This document shows positions 43,913 through 53,214 of a DNA stretch of 64,000 bases, piece by piece. How positions within the stretch are numbered: position 1 is the stretch's first letter; each line of letters begins with the position of its first letter. The translations under genes were made by a program, and so were the position numbers. Source of the DNA: Acidobacteria bacterium AB60 (GTDB taxonomy: Bacteria > Acidobacteriota > Terriglobia > Terriglobales > Acidobacteriaceae); NCBI GenBank assembly GCA_008682415.1, contig VANK01000007.1, positions 248,001 through 312,000 on the forward strand. The letters are read 5' to 3'. Under the pieces are notes generated by a model. The model did not search any database. It was not told the origin of the DNA and was given only the letters and a program-made list of their open reading frames with translations.

Positions 43913-45736
43913 ATGGATGGGTCTTCGGCGCGGTTGCTCTCGCGGCTCTGGTTCTTGACGATTGCGGCGGCGGCTATCGCCGTTCTTTACGCCGCTAAGG
44001 TGCTGTTCCTGCCGCTCGCGTTCGCAGTCCTCTTCGCGTTTCTGCTTTCTCCCGTGGTGGCTGCGTTGGAGCGCCTGAGGCTACCGCGAACGCTTGCTTC
44101 CGTCCTCGTCATCCTCAGCTTTGCGACGCTCGTGGGTGTTGGCGCCTGGACCCTGTTTACCCAGTTGGTCTCCGTGGCCAACGACCTGCCTACTTACCGC
44201 AGCAATATCGAAGAGAAGATGGCAGCCATTCACAGTCCGAGTGACTCGGCATTCAGCCGTGCCCGTCGGGAAGTGGAAAAGCTGAGTGACCAGCTTGGCA
44301 TCGTCAATGCAAGCCCCTCTCCGGAAGCGCAGAGCAACGACAAGGGGGCAAGGAAACCTCTCGGGGCCAGTCCGCAGCACCCGATTCAAGTGCGCGACGT
44401 CTCCCGGAATGACGGCAGATTGGATCACCTGTCGGGCGTGTTGGAACCGCTGACGACGGCTGCCCTGAGTGCCGTCTTCACCTTCTTTGTGTTGTTACAG
44501 AGGGAGGATCTGCGCAACCGGCTGATCCGCCTGAGCGGCGATCGCAATCTGACCATGATCACGCAGGCGATGCACGATGCCAGCCGCAGGATCAGCCGGT
44601 ACTTCAGCCTGCAGCTCTCAGTAAACGTGGTTTACGGCCTCACGTTCGCCGCCGCCCTCTACTTCATTGGACTTCCTCACGCGTTGCTGTTCGGGACGCT
44701 CGCGGGATTGTGCCGCTTCATCCCATACATCGGGCCGCCCGTGGCGGCGCTCATGCCCACGGTGCTGTCTCTGGCCGTATTTCCGGGGTGGAGCAGGGGA
44801 CTGCTGATCCTGGGAATATTCGCGATCCTGGAGGTGATAACGGCGAACTATGTCGAGCCGCGAATTTACGGACGACACACCGGACTATCCGCCCTGGCCA
44901 TTCTTGTCGCCGCCGCCTTCTGGACACTGCTTTGGGGGCCAGTGGGCCTGGTGCTGAGCGTGCCATTGACCGTATGCCTTGTGGTGATGGGCCGCCACGT
45001 GCCCTCGCTCGAGTTTCTGGCGGTGATGCTGGGAGACAAGCCGGCCATTCCGACCTGGATGTGTTTCTATCAGCGGCTGCTGGCGCGGGATGAGCGCGAA
45101 GCGAGCGAGATCCTTGACAAGGCGCTGAAGGAGCGGACCCTGGCGGAGGCATATGACTCCGTGATGATTCCGGCCTTAGCCCTCGCGGAGGAGGATCGGA
45201 TGCACGGGGAGTTGGACGAGGGCACAACGCAATTTGTGCATCGGGCGGTCCAGGACCTGATCGAGGAGCAGACGTTCGGCGAAGGCGCGGAAGAGGAGAA
45301 GTCGGTCCGGCCGTTGCGCGTCATGTGCGTGCCCGTGCTCGACAAGGTGGATGAACTGGCCGCGATGATGCTGGCGCAGACTCTGGAGAACGGGAAGGTG
45401 CACGCCTTCGCTGTCCCCCCGCGTCGCCTGGGAGAGATGATGAACGCCGTGACCGTGGAGGGGCCGGACGTGGTATTTCTGACAGCCCTGCCGCCGGTGG
45501 GAATTGGGCGTTTACAAAGGCTCTATCGCGGCTTGCGCATGCGAAGCCCCAAAGTGAAGGTGATGATCGGGATCTGGAATTATCCGAGCGACGCTCGCGC
45601 CGCTGCTGAAGAGATCGCCGGGGGCGAAGATCTTCAAGTCCTCACGCGACTTTCCGACGCCGCGGCGGAAGTGCGGCAGATCGCGGGTGGAGACGCGGCG
45701 CCCCTCCACAGTGCGATGGCTCGAAGCGTCGCCTGA
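43913..45736 (+). CDS. AI-2E-family transporter with extra C-terminal domain
   Basis: This 607-residue protein has an N-terminal AI-2E/PerM-type transporter of about 360 residues: helices at about 13-60, the loop SNIEEKMAAIHSP, and the late helices YIGPPVAALMPTVLSLAVF and NYVEPRIYGRHTGLSALAIL. These are family signatures. The remaining 230 residues are soluble, with a Rossmann-like stretch VRPLRVMCVPVLDKVDELAA and GPDVVFLTALPPVGI, resembling a B12-binding-type or receiver-like fold. AI-2 export is an annotation habit; the substrate is unknown. ATG at 43913 precedes the first helix. Confidence 0.8.
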   Translation: MDGSSARLLSRLWFLTIAAAAIAVLYAAKVLFLPLAFAVLFAFLLSPVVAALERLRLPRTLASVLVILSFATLVGVGAWTLFTQLVSVANDLPTYRSNIEEKMAAIHSPSDSAFSRARREVEKLSDQLGIVNASPSPEAQSNDKGARKPLGASPQHPIQVRDVSRNDGRLDHLSGVLEPLTTAALSAVFTFFVLLQREDLRNRLIRLSGDRNLTMITQAMHDASRRISRYFSLQLSVNVVYGLTFAAALYFIGLPHALLFGTLAGLCRFIPYIGPPVAALMPTVLSLAVFPGWSRGLLILGIFAILEVITANYVEPRIYGRHTGLSALAILVAAAFWTLLWGPVGLVLSVPLTVCLVVMGRHVPSLEFLAVMLGDKPAIPTWMCFYQRLLARDEREASEILDKALKERTLAEAYDSVMIPALALAEEDRMHGELDEGTTQFVHRAVQDLIEEQTFGEGAEEEKSVRPLRVMCVPVLDKVDELAAMMLAQTLENGKVHAFAVPPRRLGEMMNAVTVEGPDVVFLTALPPVGIGRLQRLYRGLRMRSPKVKVMIGIWNYPSDARAAAEEIAGGEDLQVLTRLSDAAAEVRQIAGGDAAPLHSAMARSVA

Positions 45737-45878
45737 TAGCGACTGCCAGCACCCGGAAGTCGCGAAGCCTCCCTGGTAATCAATAGCCGATGAAGTTTCT
45801 GCGTCTCGGGGCGGAATAAATCTCCACGTTCGGCGGTTTACCAACCAGGGGGCCCTGGGTGCGTTCGATCCATGCCGA

Positions 45879-46079
45879 TTATTGCGGAGTGATAATGCCG
45901 CCCAGTGCGTGCCGTCGGGGTAGCACGATCCCTCGATGATCCACCTCCATCGGTCCCCGCTCTGGTCGATTAGGCACTCCGAGCTCGGCTCGGTCCATTG
46001 TCGCCCCGCCGCAAGCAGGGCACCAGTCCGTAGTAACGTCCGCGATTACCGCATGGCACTGCCGGCAAACCCGTTCCAT
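45879..46079 (-). CDS. Small zinc-ribbon protein
   Basis: The 66-residue ORF has CRQCHAVIADVTTDWCPACG (two CxxC pairs 14 residues apart) at residues 5-24, a plausible zinc ribbon, then a basic tail. No strong ribosome-binding site is visible, so the gene is uncertain. It is divergent from the DUF4149 gene. Confidence 0.5.
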   Translation of the reverse strand: MERVCRQCHAVIADVTTDWCPACGGATMDRAELGVPNRPERGPMEVDHRGIVLPRRHALGGIITPQ

Positions 46080-46143
46080 GGCTTCAGATTATCCGATCGC
46101 ACCTTTCCGATGAAATCCGCGCATCGCCTTGTATGCTGGCCTT

Positions 46144-46635
46144 ATGAAGACCCTTCTCCGCACGTTGCTTTACCTCGCGCTCATTGTCTGGCTGGGCGCG
46201 GAGGTCTTCTTTCCGGTAGTCGCCGCAATTACGTTCGGGACTCTGCAAGCCCAGACGCATGCGGCAGGAGCGATCGTAGGCGAGCTGCTGCGCATCCTGC
46301 ATTCGATGGGTCTGATCGCGGGAGTCGTTCTGCTGGCACTGCTTGCGCTGGCGCCCGCCTGGAACATCTACAAGTCCAAAGCCGTGCTCCCTCCCATGAT
46401 TCTGGTTCTGTTTATGCTGATTGGCACGGCGTATTCGCAGTACGTTATCATCCCGGCGATGGAGCGGGACCGGATTGCCGCCGGAGGCGCCATCGATACG
46501 GCTGATCGCAGCAATCCGCAAACCGCCGATTTCAATCGTCTTCACTCCCGCAGCACTAACGTGGAGGGAGCAGTGATCGTACTAGGCCTTGCCACCGTTG
46601 TCTTCGTTGCCCGGGCGGAATCTGATCGCAGCTAA
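46144..46635 (+). CDS. DUF4149-like membrane protein
   Basis: The 163-residue protein has four membrane segments, with AEVFFPVVAAITFG after the first and LHSMGLIAGVVLLALLAL next. The conserved loop FNRLHSRSTNVEGAVIVLGL near residue 138 is characteristic of the DUF4149 family. Function unknown. ATG at 46144 (MKTLLRTLLY) is taken in place of the upstream ATG at 46129. Confidence 0.75.
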   Translation: MKTLLRTLLYLALIVWLGAEVFFPVVAAITFGTLQAQTHAAGAIVGELLRILHSMGLIAGVVLLALLALAPAWNIYKSKAVLPPMILVLFMLIGTAYSQYVIIPAMERDRIAAGGAIDTADRSNPQTADFNRLHSRSTNVEGAVIVLGLATVVFVARAESDRS

Positions 46636-46700
46636 GCGCCAGGACAGGTCGCGGGGCGCGAGGAATTCAGGGTGGTCCAACGCCCCGCCAGGAGGTCGCC

Positions 46701-47321
46701 ATGGGACGAGAAGCCGAATGTGCCTGTGACTGGAATGGAAAGCAAGTCGAGGTGCGAGCGCTGATTGAACCGCCAGATCTGATTCTGCGCGGTGGCTTCC
46801 GGCAGCGGCTGCCCCTTGCGGAGTTGGAGAACGTCTCCGCAGACGGCGACCAACTGCGCTTCCGCTACCGCGGAGAAACCGTCGCGCTCGTCCTCGGGAC
46901 GGCCATGGTCGCGCGCTGGCTTAAGTCGCTCACCGCGCCTCCTCCCACGCTTGCCAAAAAAATGGGAATCTCGGCGAAGACGGCGATCCGCATCTTTGGG
47001 TCCATGGACGATCCTGCATTGACGGAAGCGGTGTCGGCTGCGGCCTCTACCTCCGCACGGCCGCCTGACCTGATCCTCGCGCGCGTGAATATTCCCGCCG
47101 AACTCGAAAGCGCACTTGAATGTGCGGCGGAGCAGATAGAGGCGGGCGTGCCAATCTGGTTCATCTATCCCAAGGGCAAAGGGAGTGCGCTGGGCGAGAA
47201 CCAGATCCGTGCGAAGGCGCTGGCCGCCGGGATGGTCGATACCAAGGTTGCCGCTGTTTCGGCGACATTGACAGCATTGCGATTCGTGAAGAGGAAGCAG
47301 CCAGCCGGTAATCTTGGCTGA
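46701..47321 (+). CDS. DUF3052-like C-terminal domain protein, hypothetical
   Basis: The 206-residue protein has an N-terminal domain I do not recognise (with GGFRQRLPLAELENVSADGD) and a C-terminal half, about 90-206, with PIWFIYPKGKGSALGENQIR and LAAGMVDTKVAAVSATLTAL. The latter matches the pattern of the DUF3052 family, whose members are uncharacterised. The start has AGGAGG 6 bases upstream. Not obviously linked to its neighbours. Confidence 0.65.
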   Translation: MGREAECACDWNGKQVEVRALIEPPDLILRGGFRQRLPLAELENVSADGDQLRFRYRGETVALVLGTAMVARWLKSLTAPPPTLAKKMGISAKTAIRIFGSMDDPALTEAVSAAASTSARPPDLILARVNIPAELESALECAAEQIEAGVPIWFIYPKGKGSALGENQIRAKALAAGMVDTKVAAVSATLTALRFVKRKQPAGNLG

Positions 47322-47359
47322 GCCCGCTCATCAAGACCAACAGATCGAGGACATACGTT

Positions 47360-49261
47360 ATGGGTCAAGAGACATCCGAAAGCGCTTGCGAGAATCCCGG
47401 GCGTGTTATTTCCGATACATTGAGGAGGAGTTCGCGTCGGCACACGTCGTTTTCAACCCTCCTTTGCGGCATGTCTCTCGCGATGTTCGTGGGCTGTGGG
47501 AGCCTCTCCCTTGCAGCCCAGCAAGCCGCGGCCATGGCAGGGCACGATATGAGCGGGATGCAACCGGTCCCCGCGCCGGAACAGCTTCCTGTTCCCATCA
47601 AAATGACTGGAATCGGCAATAGTCACATCGCTATCAAGGCGACGCCGGAGGCCCAGGCCTGGTTCGATCAGGGGCTGAGTCTGCTGCACGATTTCTGGGA
47701 ATACGAATCGGCAAAGGCCTTCGAACAGGCGATTCGGGTGGATCCGAAGTGCGCAATGTGCTGGTGGGGACTGTCGCGGGCGGAGTCCTTCCGCGGGGAG
47801 GAGACCAAGCCCTATGCGGACAAGGCCCTGGATCAGGCCGTGAAGCTCGAGAATGAGGGCAGCGAGACAGACAAGCTTTACATCGACGCCGCCAAAGCCG
47901 AGCACGACGGCGGCGGCAAGCGCTCGGACGCGGCGACCGGAATCTATCGCAAGCTGGTGAGCGACGATCCGCATGATCTGCAGGCGCGCATCTTTCTCGC
48001 CGAGTCGTTGTGCGAAGGGTACGACAAGAACGGCGAGCCCAAGCCCGGGCAGAAAGAGTGCATCCAGATTCTCGAGGGTGTGCTCAAAGACGAGCCCAAC
48101 GACTCCGCGGCGAACCACTATTGGATTCACGCCATCGAGGCAGGCAATCATCCCGAACGCGCCCTCAACAGTGCGGCGCTCCTGGCTAGCCTGTCGCCTA
48201 CCTCTGGCCACATGGTCCACATGCCCGGGCATATTTACTTCCGAATCGGCGATTACGCAACGGCTGAGCACTGGTTCGCCGAATCGACCGCGGCCGATGA
48301 ACGCTACATGCGTGATCAGCATGTCACCGTTGATGACGACTGGAATTACATTCACAACCTGATGTACGCGATCGCGAACCTTATGGAGCAGGGGAAGCTT
48401 GCCGATGCGAACGCCTTGAGCGATCACGCGCGCCAGGGCAGAGGCCAGCTTTCCACCTCTCTCTACATCTGGTCGGCCCGCGATCAGATGACCCGGGTCA
48501 ATCATCGGCTTCCGGTTGCGCTGCGCCTGGGCGACTGGGATGCGGTGCTCCGGATGACTGAACAGGCCAGCTTTGACCGGGACAATACGCAAAATCTGCG
48601 CGCCCTCACCAGTGAGTTAGCCGACTATGCGCGGGGAATGAAGGCGCTGGATTCCGGAGATCTAGCAGCGGCGCAAGCAGCGTCCGACAGAATGGATGCC
48701 ACACTCTGGAGGTTGCAGCAGCGCGCCGCCGACGACAAGGCCGATAAGGAAGAGCAGGAGAACGACAAGGATTCCAAGAGCAAAGACAAGACGCCGACCG
48801 AAGAACTGATGCCGGATGCGCTGCCCGATCCGCTGGTGAAAGGGCTAAGCGTGCAATCCCTGGAACTGCGCGCGGGCATCCTTGTGGCGCAGGGCAAGCT
48901 GGCGGAGGGGAAGAAGTTGTACGCGACTGCTCAGGCCGAGGAGAAGCGCCTCGGCTACCATGAGCCGCCCATGTATATCCGGCCGGTGGGCGAAACCGAA
49001 GCAGCCGCCCTGATCAAGGCAAAGGACTATGCCGGTGCTGCTGCGGCCTATGAACGAGCCTTGGCCGAGCGCCCCAACTCCGGCTTCGCCCTGTATGGCC
49101 TGGCACGAGTCAAAGAGATGCAAAAGGATGAATCAGGCGCGCGCGAAGCCTATGCTGCGTTTCTGAAAGCTTGGTCGCATGCTGATACCGACCTGACGGA
49201 GATGGCGCACGCTCGCCAGTTCACAGGAGCTAGTGTTCAGGCTGTGGGATCGACGAGATGA
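47360..49261 (+). CDS. Secreted TPR-repeat protein
   Basis: The 633-residue protein has a delayed hydrophobic stretch (about residues 31-55, SFSTLLCGMSLAMFVGCGSL), so it may be a secreted or lipid-anchored protein with an N-terminal extension, or start further in. The rest is made of tetratricopeptide-type helical repeats, for example WEYESAKAFEQAIRVDPKCAMCWWGLSRA near 112-140 (in parts) and NSGFALYGLARVKEMQKDES near 585. Such proteins assemble complexes; no partner is evident. Conserved word MPGHIYFRIGDYATAEHWF is typical of a widespread uncharacterised TPR family. Confidence 0.78.
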   Translation: MGQETSESACENPGRVISDTLRRSSRRHTSFSTLLCGMSLAMFVGCGSLSLAAQQAAAMAGHDMSGMQPVPAPEQLPVPIKMTGIGNSHIAIKATPEAQAWFDQGLSLLHDFWEYESAKAFEQAIRVDPKCAMCWWGLSRAESFRGEETKPYADKALDQAVKLENEGSETDKLYIDAAKAEHDGGGKRSDAATGIYRKLVSDDPHDLQARIFLAESLCEGYDKNGEPKPGQKECIQILEGVLKDEPNDSAANHYWIHAIEAGNHPERALNSAALLASLSPTSGHMVHMPGHIYFRIGDYATAEHWFAESTAADERYMRDQHVTVDDDWNYIHNLMYAIANLMEQGKLADANALSDHARQGRGQLSTSLYIWSARDQMTRVNHRLPVALRLGDWDAVLRMTEQASFDRDNTQNLRALTSELADYARGMKALDSGDLAAAQAASDRMDATLWRLQQRAADDKADKEEQENDKDSKSKDKTPTEELMPDALPDPLVKGLSVQSLELRAGILVAQGKLAEGKKLYATAQAEEKRLGYHEPPMYIRPVGETEAAALIKAKDYAGAAAAYERALAERPNSGFALYGLARVKEMQKDESGAREAYAAFLKAWSHADTDLTEMAHARQFTGASVQAVGSTR

Positions 49262-49289
49262 GTTGTATCTCCCTTGGGGAGCCGAGCGT

Positions 49290-50108
49290 CTAAAGCAGCT
49301 TTCTGTAGAGCCCCGGGGTCGTTCGCATTCTTGACCGGAATGCATTGGTAAAGTGGCTCTGGCTCGAAAATCCAAGACGATGTGTTATCTCTGCCAGGGA
49401 GAGCTGGCGGTCTTTCAGCAGCCGGCATGCCGCCGTAATTCGATAGCGCTGAACGTAAGTCCACGGCGCCATCCCGGTCGTGGTTCGTAGACGCTGTGCA
49501 AACTCCTGCGGACCCAACCCCGCGCAACCAGCCAGCTGCAGCACGTCAAAGCCGGATTCCATGCGCTCATCGATGAATGTGTGGAGCCGTCGCATTTGCG
49601 CAGCGGATAAGCGGCTTGAGGATATCGGGCGCGCTCGCTCGCGGCTGTGCTTCCGCAAGACATAGCCTGCGAGAAACGTCGCCACTGCATCCAGATAAAG
49701 CGCGCCCCGTTCCCTGACTGTAGAGAACTCCGGCAGAAGCGTCTCGCCAACGGACTCGAGCAGGGCGTCACGGCCTCGGCTCAGCGGCAGGACTTCGAAT
49801 CTTCCCCGCAAGCTGAGCTCCTCTGCTGTTTCTTCCAGCAGCGCCTGCGACAGCAGGAACACAACCACGCGCGAGCCCGGCCCCCACCCGGCGGAATGAC
49901 TCTGGTGCGGGGCATAGATATTGATCTCAACGGGGTCAGCCTTTGCCACAACCGGGGCCAGAAAACGAATAGAAACCTGCAGCTCGGCGTGGCTGTGTTC
50001 GGGCAGATGAGCGGCTACCGGACCACCACGCATCAGCTCCAGGCGCCTCGTTCGAATGCGCGTCTCCCGCGTGGGCGTCCAGCATTTCTGTGCCGTCCCG
50101 TCTTCCAC
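49290..50108 (-). CDS. AraC-family transcriptional regulator
   Basis: The 272-residue protein has an N-terminal effector domain of the cupin type (HAELQVSIRFLAP) and a C-terminal AraC double helix-turn-helix: DVLQLAGCAGLGPQEFAQRL near 190 and SLAEITHRLGFSSQSHFTNAF near 235. The GTG at 50108 is chosen because AGGAGGA lies 7 bases upstream; the open frame runs on to 50267 but would overlap the start of the divergent flavodoxin gene. It probably regulates that gene. Confidence 0.85.
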   Translation of the reverse strand: MEDGTAQKCWTPTRETRIRTRRLELMRGGPVAAHLPEHSHAELQVSIRFLAPVVAKADPVEINIYAPHQSHSAGWGPGSRVVVFLLSQALLEETAEELSLRGRFEVLPLSRGRDALLESVGETLLPEFSTVRERGALYLDAVATFLAGYVLRKHSRERARPISSSRLSAAQMRRLHTFIDERMESGFDVLQLAGCAGLGPQEFAQRLRTTTGMAPWTYVQRYRITAACRLLKDRQLSLAEITHRLGFSSQSHFTNAFRSRMRTTPGLYRKLL

Positions 50109-50265
50109 CTGAGCGTCCTCCTGAGGATTTTGCAAGCAGAACCAGATTTGCAATACAGATGGCGGGAGCCTTGGATAGGCTCCCCATGATGTCTCATGGC
50201 GCTCAGTTCCTCGCCTTTCTGCATGATACTGAGACTGACTCTGCTCCCCCCTCAGGAGGCCTTGC

Positions 50266-50937
50266 ATGACCCGTTTGATGGTTGTCTATCAATCTGAACG
50301 TGGCCACACCGCGAAATTAGCGGAAGGCGTCGCCGCAGGCGCGCGCAGCGTGCCCGGAGTCGAATGCCAATCGTGCGCCCTCAGTTGGGACGACGTGACC
50401 AAGGGCCGCTTTGCCAATGACAAGCTCTTCCAGGCGTTGGATGAGTGCGACGCAATCGTCTTTGGTTGCGCCACTTACATGGGCAGCGGCTCGGCGCTGT
50501 TCAAGGCATTCCTGGAGGCAGCCTTCCGCCCCTCATGGCTCGAACAGCGCTGGAAAGACAAGATCGCGGCTGGGTTCACCAATTCCGCGTCCCAGAGCGG
50601 AGACAAACTCTCAACCTTGTTTCAGCTCGCGGTCTTCGCCATGCAGATGAGCATGATCTGGGTCGGCGTGGGCGATCTACCCGGTAACAATTGGAGTGGG
50701 GGGTCACGCAACGACCTGAACCGGCTGGGAAGCTGGATGGGCATCATGGGTCAGAGCAACGCGGACGAAGACGGCCCCAGTGTTGGGGATATCGACACCG
50801 CATATCGTCTGGGTGCCCGGGTCGCGTCTATCGGGCGCCGCTTCAAAGAGGGAACACCCTTCCAAACCGACCGCATAAGCGAGCCAGAATTTCGCCGAAA
50901 GAACGTCGAGCGTTCCAAAGCCGTCCATCAAGGTTGA
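50266..50937 (+). CDS. Flavodoxin/WrbA-like NAD(P)H oxidoreductase family protein
   Basis: The 223-residue protein is flavodoxin-like. It starts TRLMVVYQSERGHTAKLAEGV (an FMN-phosphate loop with SERGHT in place of the usual SxTGNT), has VFGCATYMGSGSALFKAFLE near 68, and GFTNSASQSGDKLSTLFQL near 106, the WrbA-type FMN-binding loops. It may be a quinone reductase. AGGAGG precedes the ATG. It is divergent from the AraC regulator gene. Confidence 0.85.
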   Translation: MTRLMVVYQSERGHTAKLAEGVAAGARSVPGVECQSCALSWDDVTKGRFANDKLFQALDECDAIVFGCATYMGSGSALFKAFLEAAFRPSWLEQRWKDKIAAGFTNSASQSGDKLSTLFQLAVFAMQMSMIWVGVGDLPGNNWSGGSRNDLNRLGSWMGIMGQSNADEDGPSVGDIDTAYRLGARVASIGRRFKEGTPFQTDRISEPEFRRKNVERSKAVHQG

Positions 50938-51087
50938 CGGCCGGGTCGACCGGCTCACTGCGTCTCATCTTGTGGAACGCGACGAACCTCCGCATCGCGT
51001 TTAGCCCGCTTCGACTACTCTTTGGTGCTATTGCGGCTGCCCCTCTTTTGGGACATAATCGCTCCAAATATCTTTTGACCAAAGCCT

Positions 51088-52782
51088 GTGCCTGCCCGTA
51101 ACCACAAACTGGTGCGCTGGAGCGCCCTCACTTCCGCCGCCATCGTGCTCCTGATGTGTGGGCTGGCAGTGTACTTTTGCCAACAATTCTTCCAGGACAC
51201 CCGTTGGGTTACCCACTCAACAGCGGTCATTGGGGAGATCAGGGCTACTCGCGCACAGATCGACAGAATTCTCGCCGCTCCTGCGGGCCAGCCACCGGTC
51301 AGCATCGCTGTCGTGCTCGATCAGTTCGATCGCGCCGCCCAGATGACGCGCGACAATGCTCTGGAACAGCAGAGCTGCCAGGATTTCCGCCGCCTGCTGA
51401 GCAAGGTAAATGGGCGCGATCCCCAGGCCGACCTGGCCAACCTTCAGGGTGCGCACGCAATTTTAGGGAACATGCAGGCTGAGGAGTACCGGCTCCTCAC
51501 GGTTCGGACACGAACCCAGGCCGAGGCCTCTCGCGATGCCGCCCTGGCAGTCTCCGCTCTGTGCGGAGCTCTGATCTGCCTCGGCATCATCATGACTCTT
51601 GCCGCCCGGCGCGAGTTCCGCCTTCGGGCGAAGGCCGAAAAAGCGCTCCAGGCCGACAAGGACGAGCTCACTCGCTATGCGCGGGAACTGGCTCTGGTTT
51701 CAGCAGGCAGTGAACTCCTGCAGGCCGCCCAGGACGAGAAACAACTCACCCGCGCGGTCGCCCAGATTTTGGGCGAAATGCTTCCGGAGGCAAGCGGCTA
51801 CTTTGCGCTCTTGAGCCCATCTAAAGACATCGTCGAGATCTGTGAATCGTGGGGCGACAACCCGGTCCCGAACGCATTTCCTCCCTCGGCCTGCGTGGCT
51901 CTCCAGCTTGGTCGCAAGGTTCATCGCAGCGAATCGCTTGTTCATATTCCCTGCAAGCATGTAAACCCCGACGCGGACAGCATCTGCATGCCCCTGCGCA
52001 GCCCCACCGGATTTCTCGGGGTCATTCATGTGGAAAGCGCGAATCCGATCGCTACCAAGCGGGCCGATTCGATAGCGCTGTTCACGGCGCAGATCACCCT
52101 CGCGCTCACCAACCTGCGCATGCGGGATGCGCTCCGCAGCCAGTCGGTGCGCGACCCGTTGACCGGGCTTTTCAATCGCCGCTACTTCGATGAGACGCTG
52201 CAGCGAGAACTCGCAGCCTACAGGCGGGGCGGGGCATCGCTGTGCGTTCTAATGCTCGATCTGGACCATTTCAAACGAGTCAACGACACCTTTGGACACG
52301 CCGCCGGGGACGATGCGCTACGCGCGCTGGGGCGGCTGATGCGTTCCACCTTCCGCGAGAGTGACGTGATCTGTCGCTACGGGGGAGAGGAATTCGCGGT
52401 CATCCTGATGAACGCGGACCTGGAGAGCGCCTTTGCCAAGGCCGAGATGTTCCGCAGCGCCGTGGAGCGTATCGATATTAGTTCCCAGGGCCGCGATCTG
52501 GGGCGCATGACGACATCAGTGGGCGTCGCCTGCTGCAGCGAATTCGATGATGCCGCCAAGCTGGTGCATGCGGCCGATGCGGCCCTCTACCAGGCGAAGC
52601 GGAGAGGCCGCAACGGCACCTGCGTCTGCAGTCTGGAGTCCGGCGCGCTTCCCGCTATTCAGCCTTCCCTCGCCCTCGAAACGCATTGGCCGAACACGGA
52701 TACCGCGCTCAACAGCGAGCGCGCCCATCGCACGACGTCGCGCATTCTGCCCATCAGCGCTCCGCCCACACGACCTGTGTAG
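51088..52782 (+). CDS. Diguanylate cyclase with membrane sensor and GAF domain
   Basis: The 564-residue protein has two membrane helices (about 11-33 and 150-172), a sensor loop between, a GAF-like domain (about 200-345) and a GGDEF domain (about 355-520). The active site is RYGGEEFAVIL (GGEEF, functional) and a product-inhibition I-site RESD lies exactly 5 residues before it. It would make c-di-GMP from two GTP. No c-di-GMP receptor is adjacent. Start GTG at 51088. Confidence 0.93.
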   Translation: MPARNHKLVRWSALTSAAIVLLMCGLAVYFCQQFFQDTRWVTHSTAVIGEIRATRAQIDRILAAPAGQPPVSIAVVLDQFDRAAQMTRDNALEQQSCQDFRRLLSKVNGRDPQADLANLQGAHAILGNMQAEEYRLLTVRTRTQAEASRDAALAVSALCGALICLGIIMTLAARREFRLRAKAEKALQADKDELTRYARELALVSAGSELLQAAQDEKQLTRAVAQILGEMLPEASGYFALLSPSKDIVEICESWGDNPVPNAFPPSACVALQLGRKVHRSESLVHIPCKHVNPDADSICMPLRSPTGFLGVIHVESANPIATKRADSIALFTAQITLALTNLRMRDALRSQSVRDPLTGLFNRRYFDETLQRELAAYRRGGASLCVLMLDLDHFKRVNDTFGHAAGDDALRALGRLMRSTFRESDVICRYGGEEFAVILMNADLESAFAKAEMFRSAVERIDISSQGRDLGRMTTSVGVACCSEFDDAAKLVHAADAALYQAKRRGRNGTCVCSLESGALPAIQPSLALETHWPNTDTALNSERAHRTTSRILPISAPPTRPV

Positions 52783-52816
52783 ACTGCGCGTGGTCTTGAG
52801 TTGTACTCGAGCCAGA

Positions 52817-53113
52817 TCACTTCTGGTGCGACAGGAACGCTTCCGCCAGGGCTGCCCATTCGTCCTCGAGCGTCGGACGGTGAAAATCGCGGCCGGACCT
52901 TCGATACCAATAATCGGCGTTCCAGTCCGCGCCCTCCTTGCGATGCAGATAGGCGTGGACGGCCATTCCCTCCGTTGTCTCGAGCGCGTCAACCAGGCCG
53001 TGAGCCCTCTGCCAATCGCCTTTCGCATCCCACCAGAGTGCCTCCAGCGGCGGCCGGAGCTCCGCAGGAGGATGGTCGTTGCTCAGCGATCTTCGGAACT
53101 CGCCTAAGTTCAT
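52817..53113 (-). CDS. Small conserved hypothetical protein (98 aa)
   Basis: The 98-residue protein reads LEALWWDAKGDWQRAHGLVD and HAYLHRKEGADWNADYWYRR, words I associate with a widespread family of small proteins of unknown function. Histidine and aromatic residues are conserved in this stretch. It is tail-to-tail with the diguanylate cyclase gene and divergent from the M23 peptidase gene. Confidence 0.75.
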   Translation of the reverse strand: MNLGEFRRSLSNDHPPAELRPPLEALWWDAKGDWQRAHGLVDALETTEGMAVHAYLHRKEGADWNADYWYRRSGRDFHRPTLEDEWAALAEAFLSHQK

Positions 53114-53214
53114 CGTCTCCTCTGACCTCCCGTCGGATGCCCGTCATCGTCTCGATGTTAGCGCAGCTGATTCGTCCGCGCATGCGGCAGCCTGCTGACG
53201 GCTAGAATTCTGTT

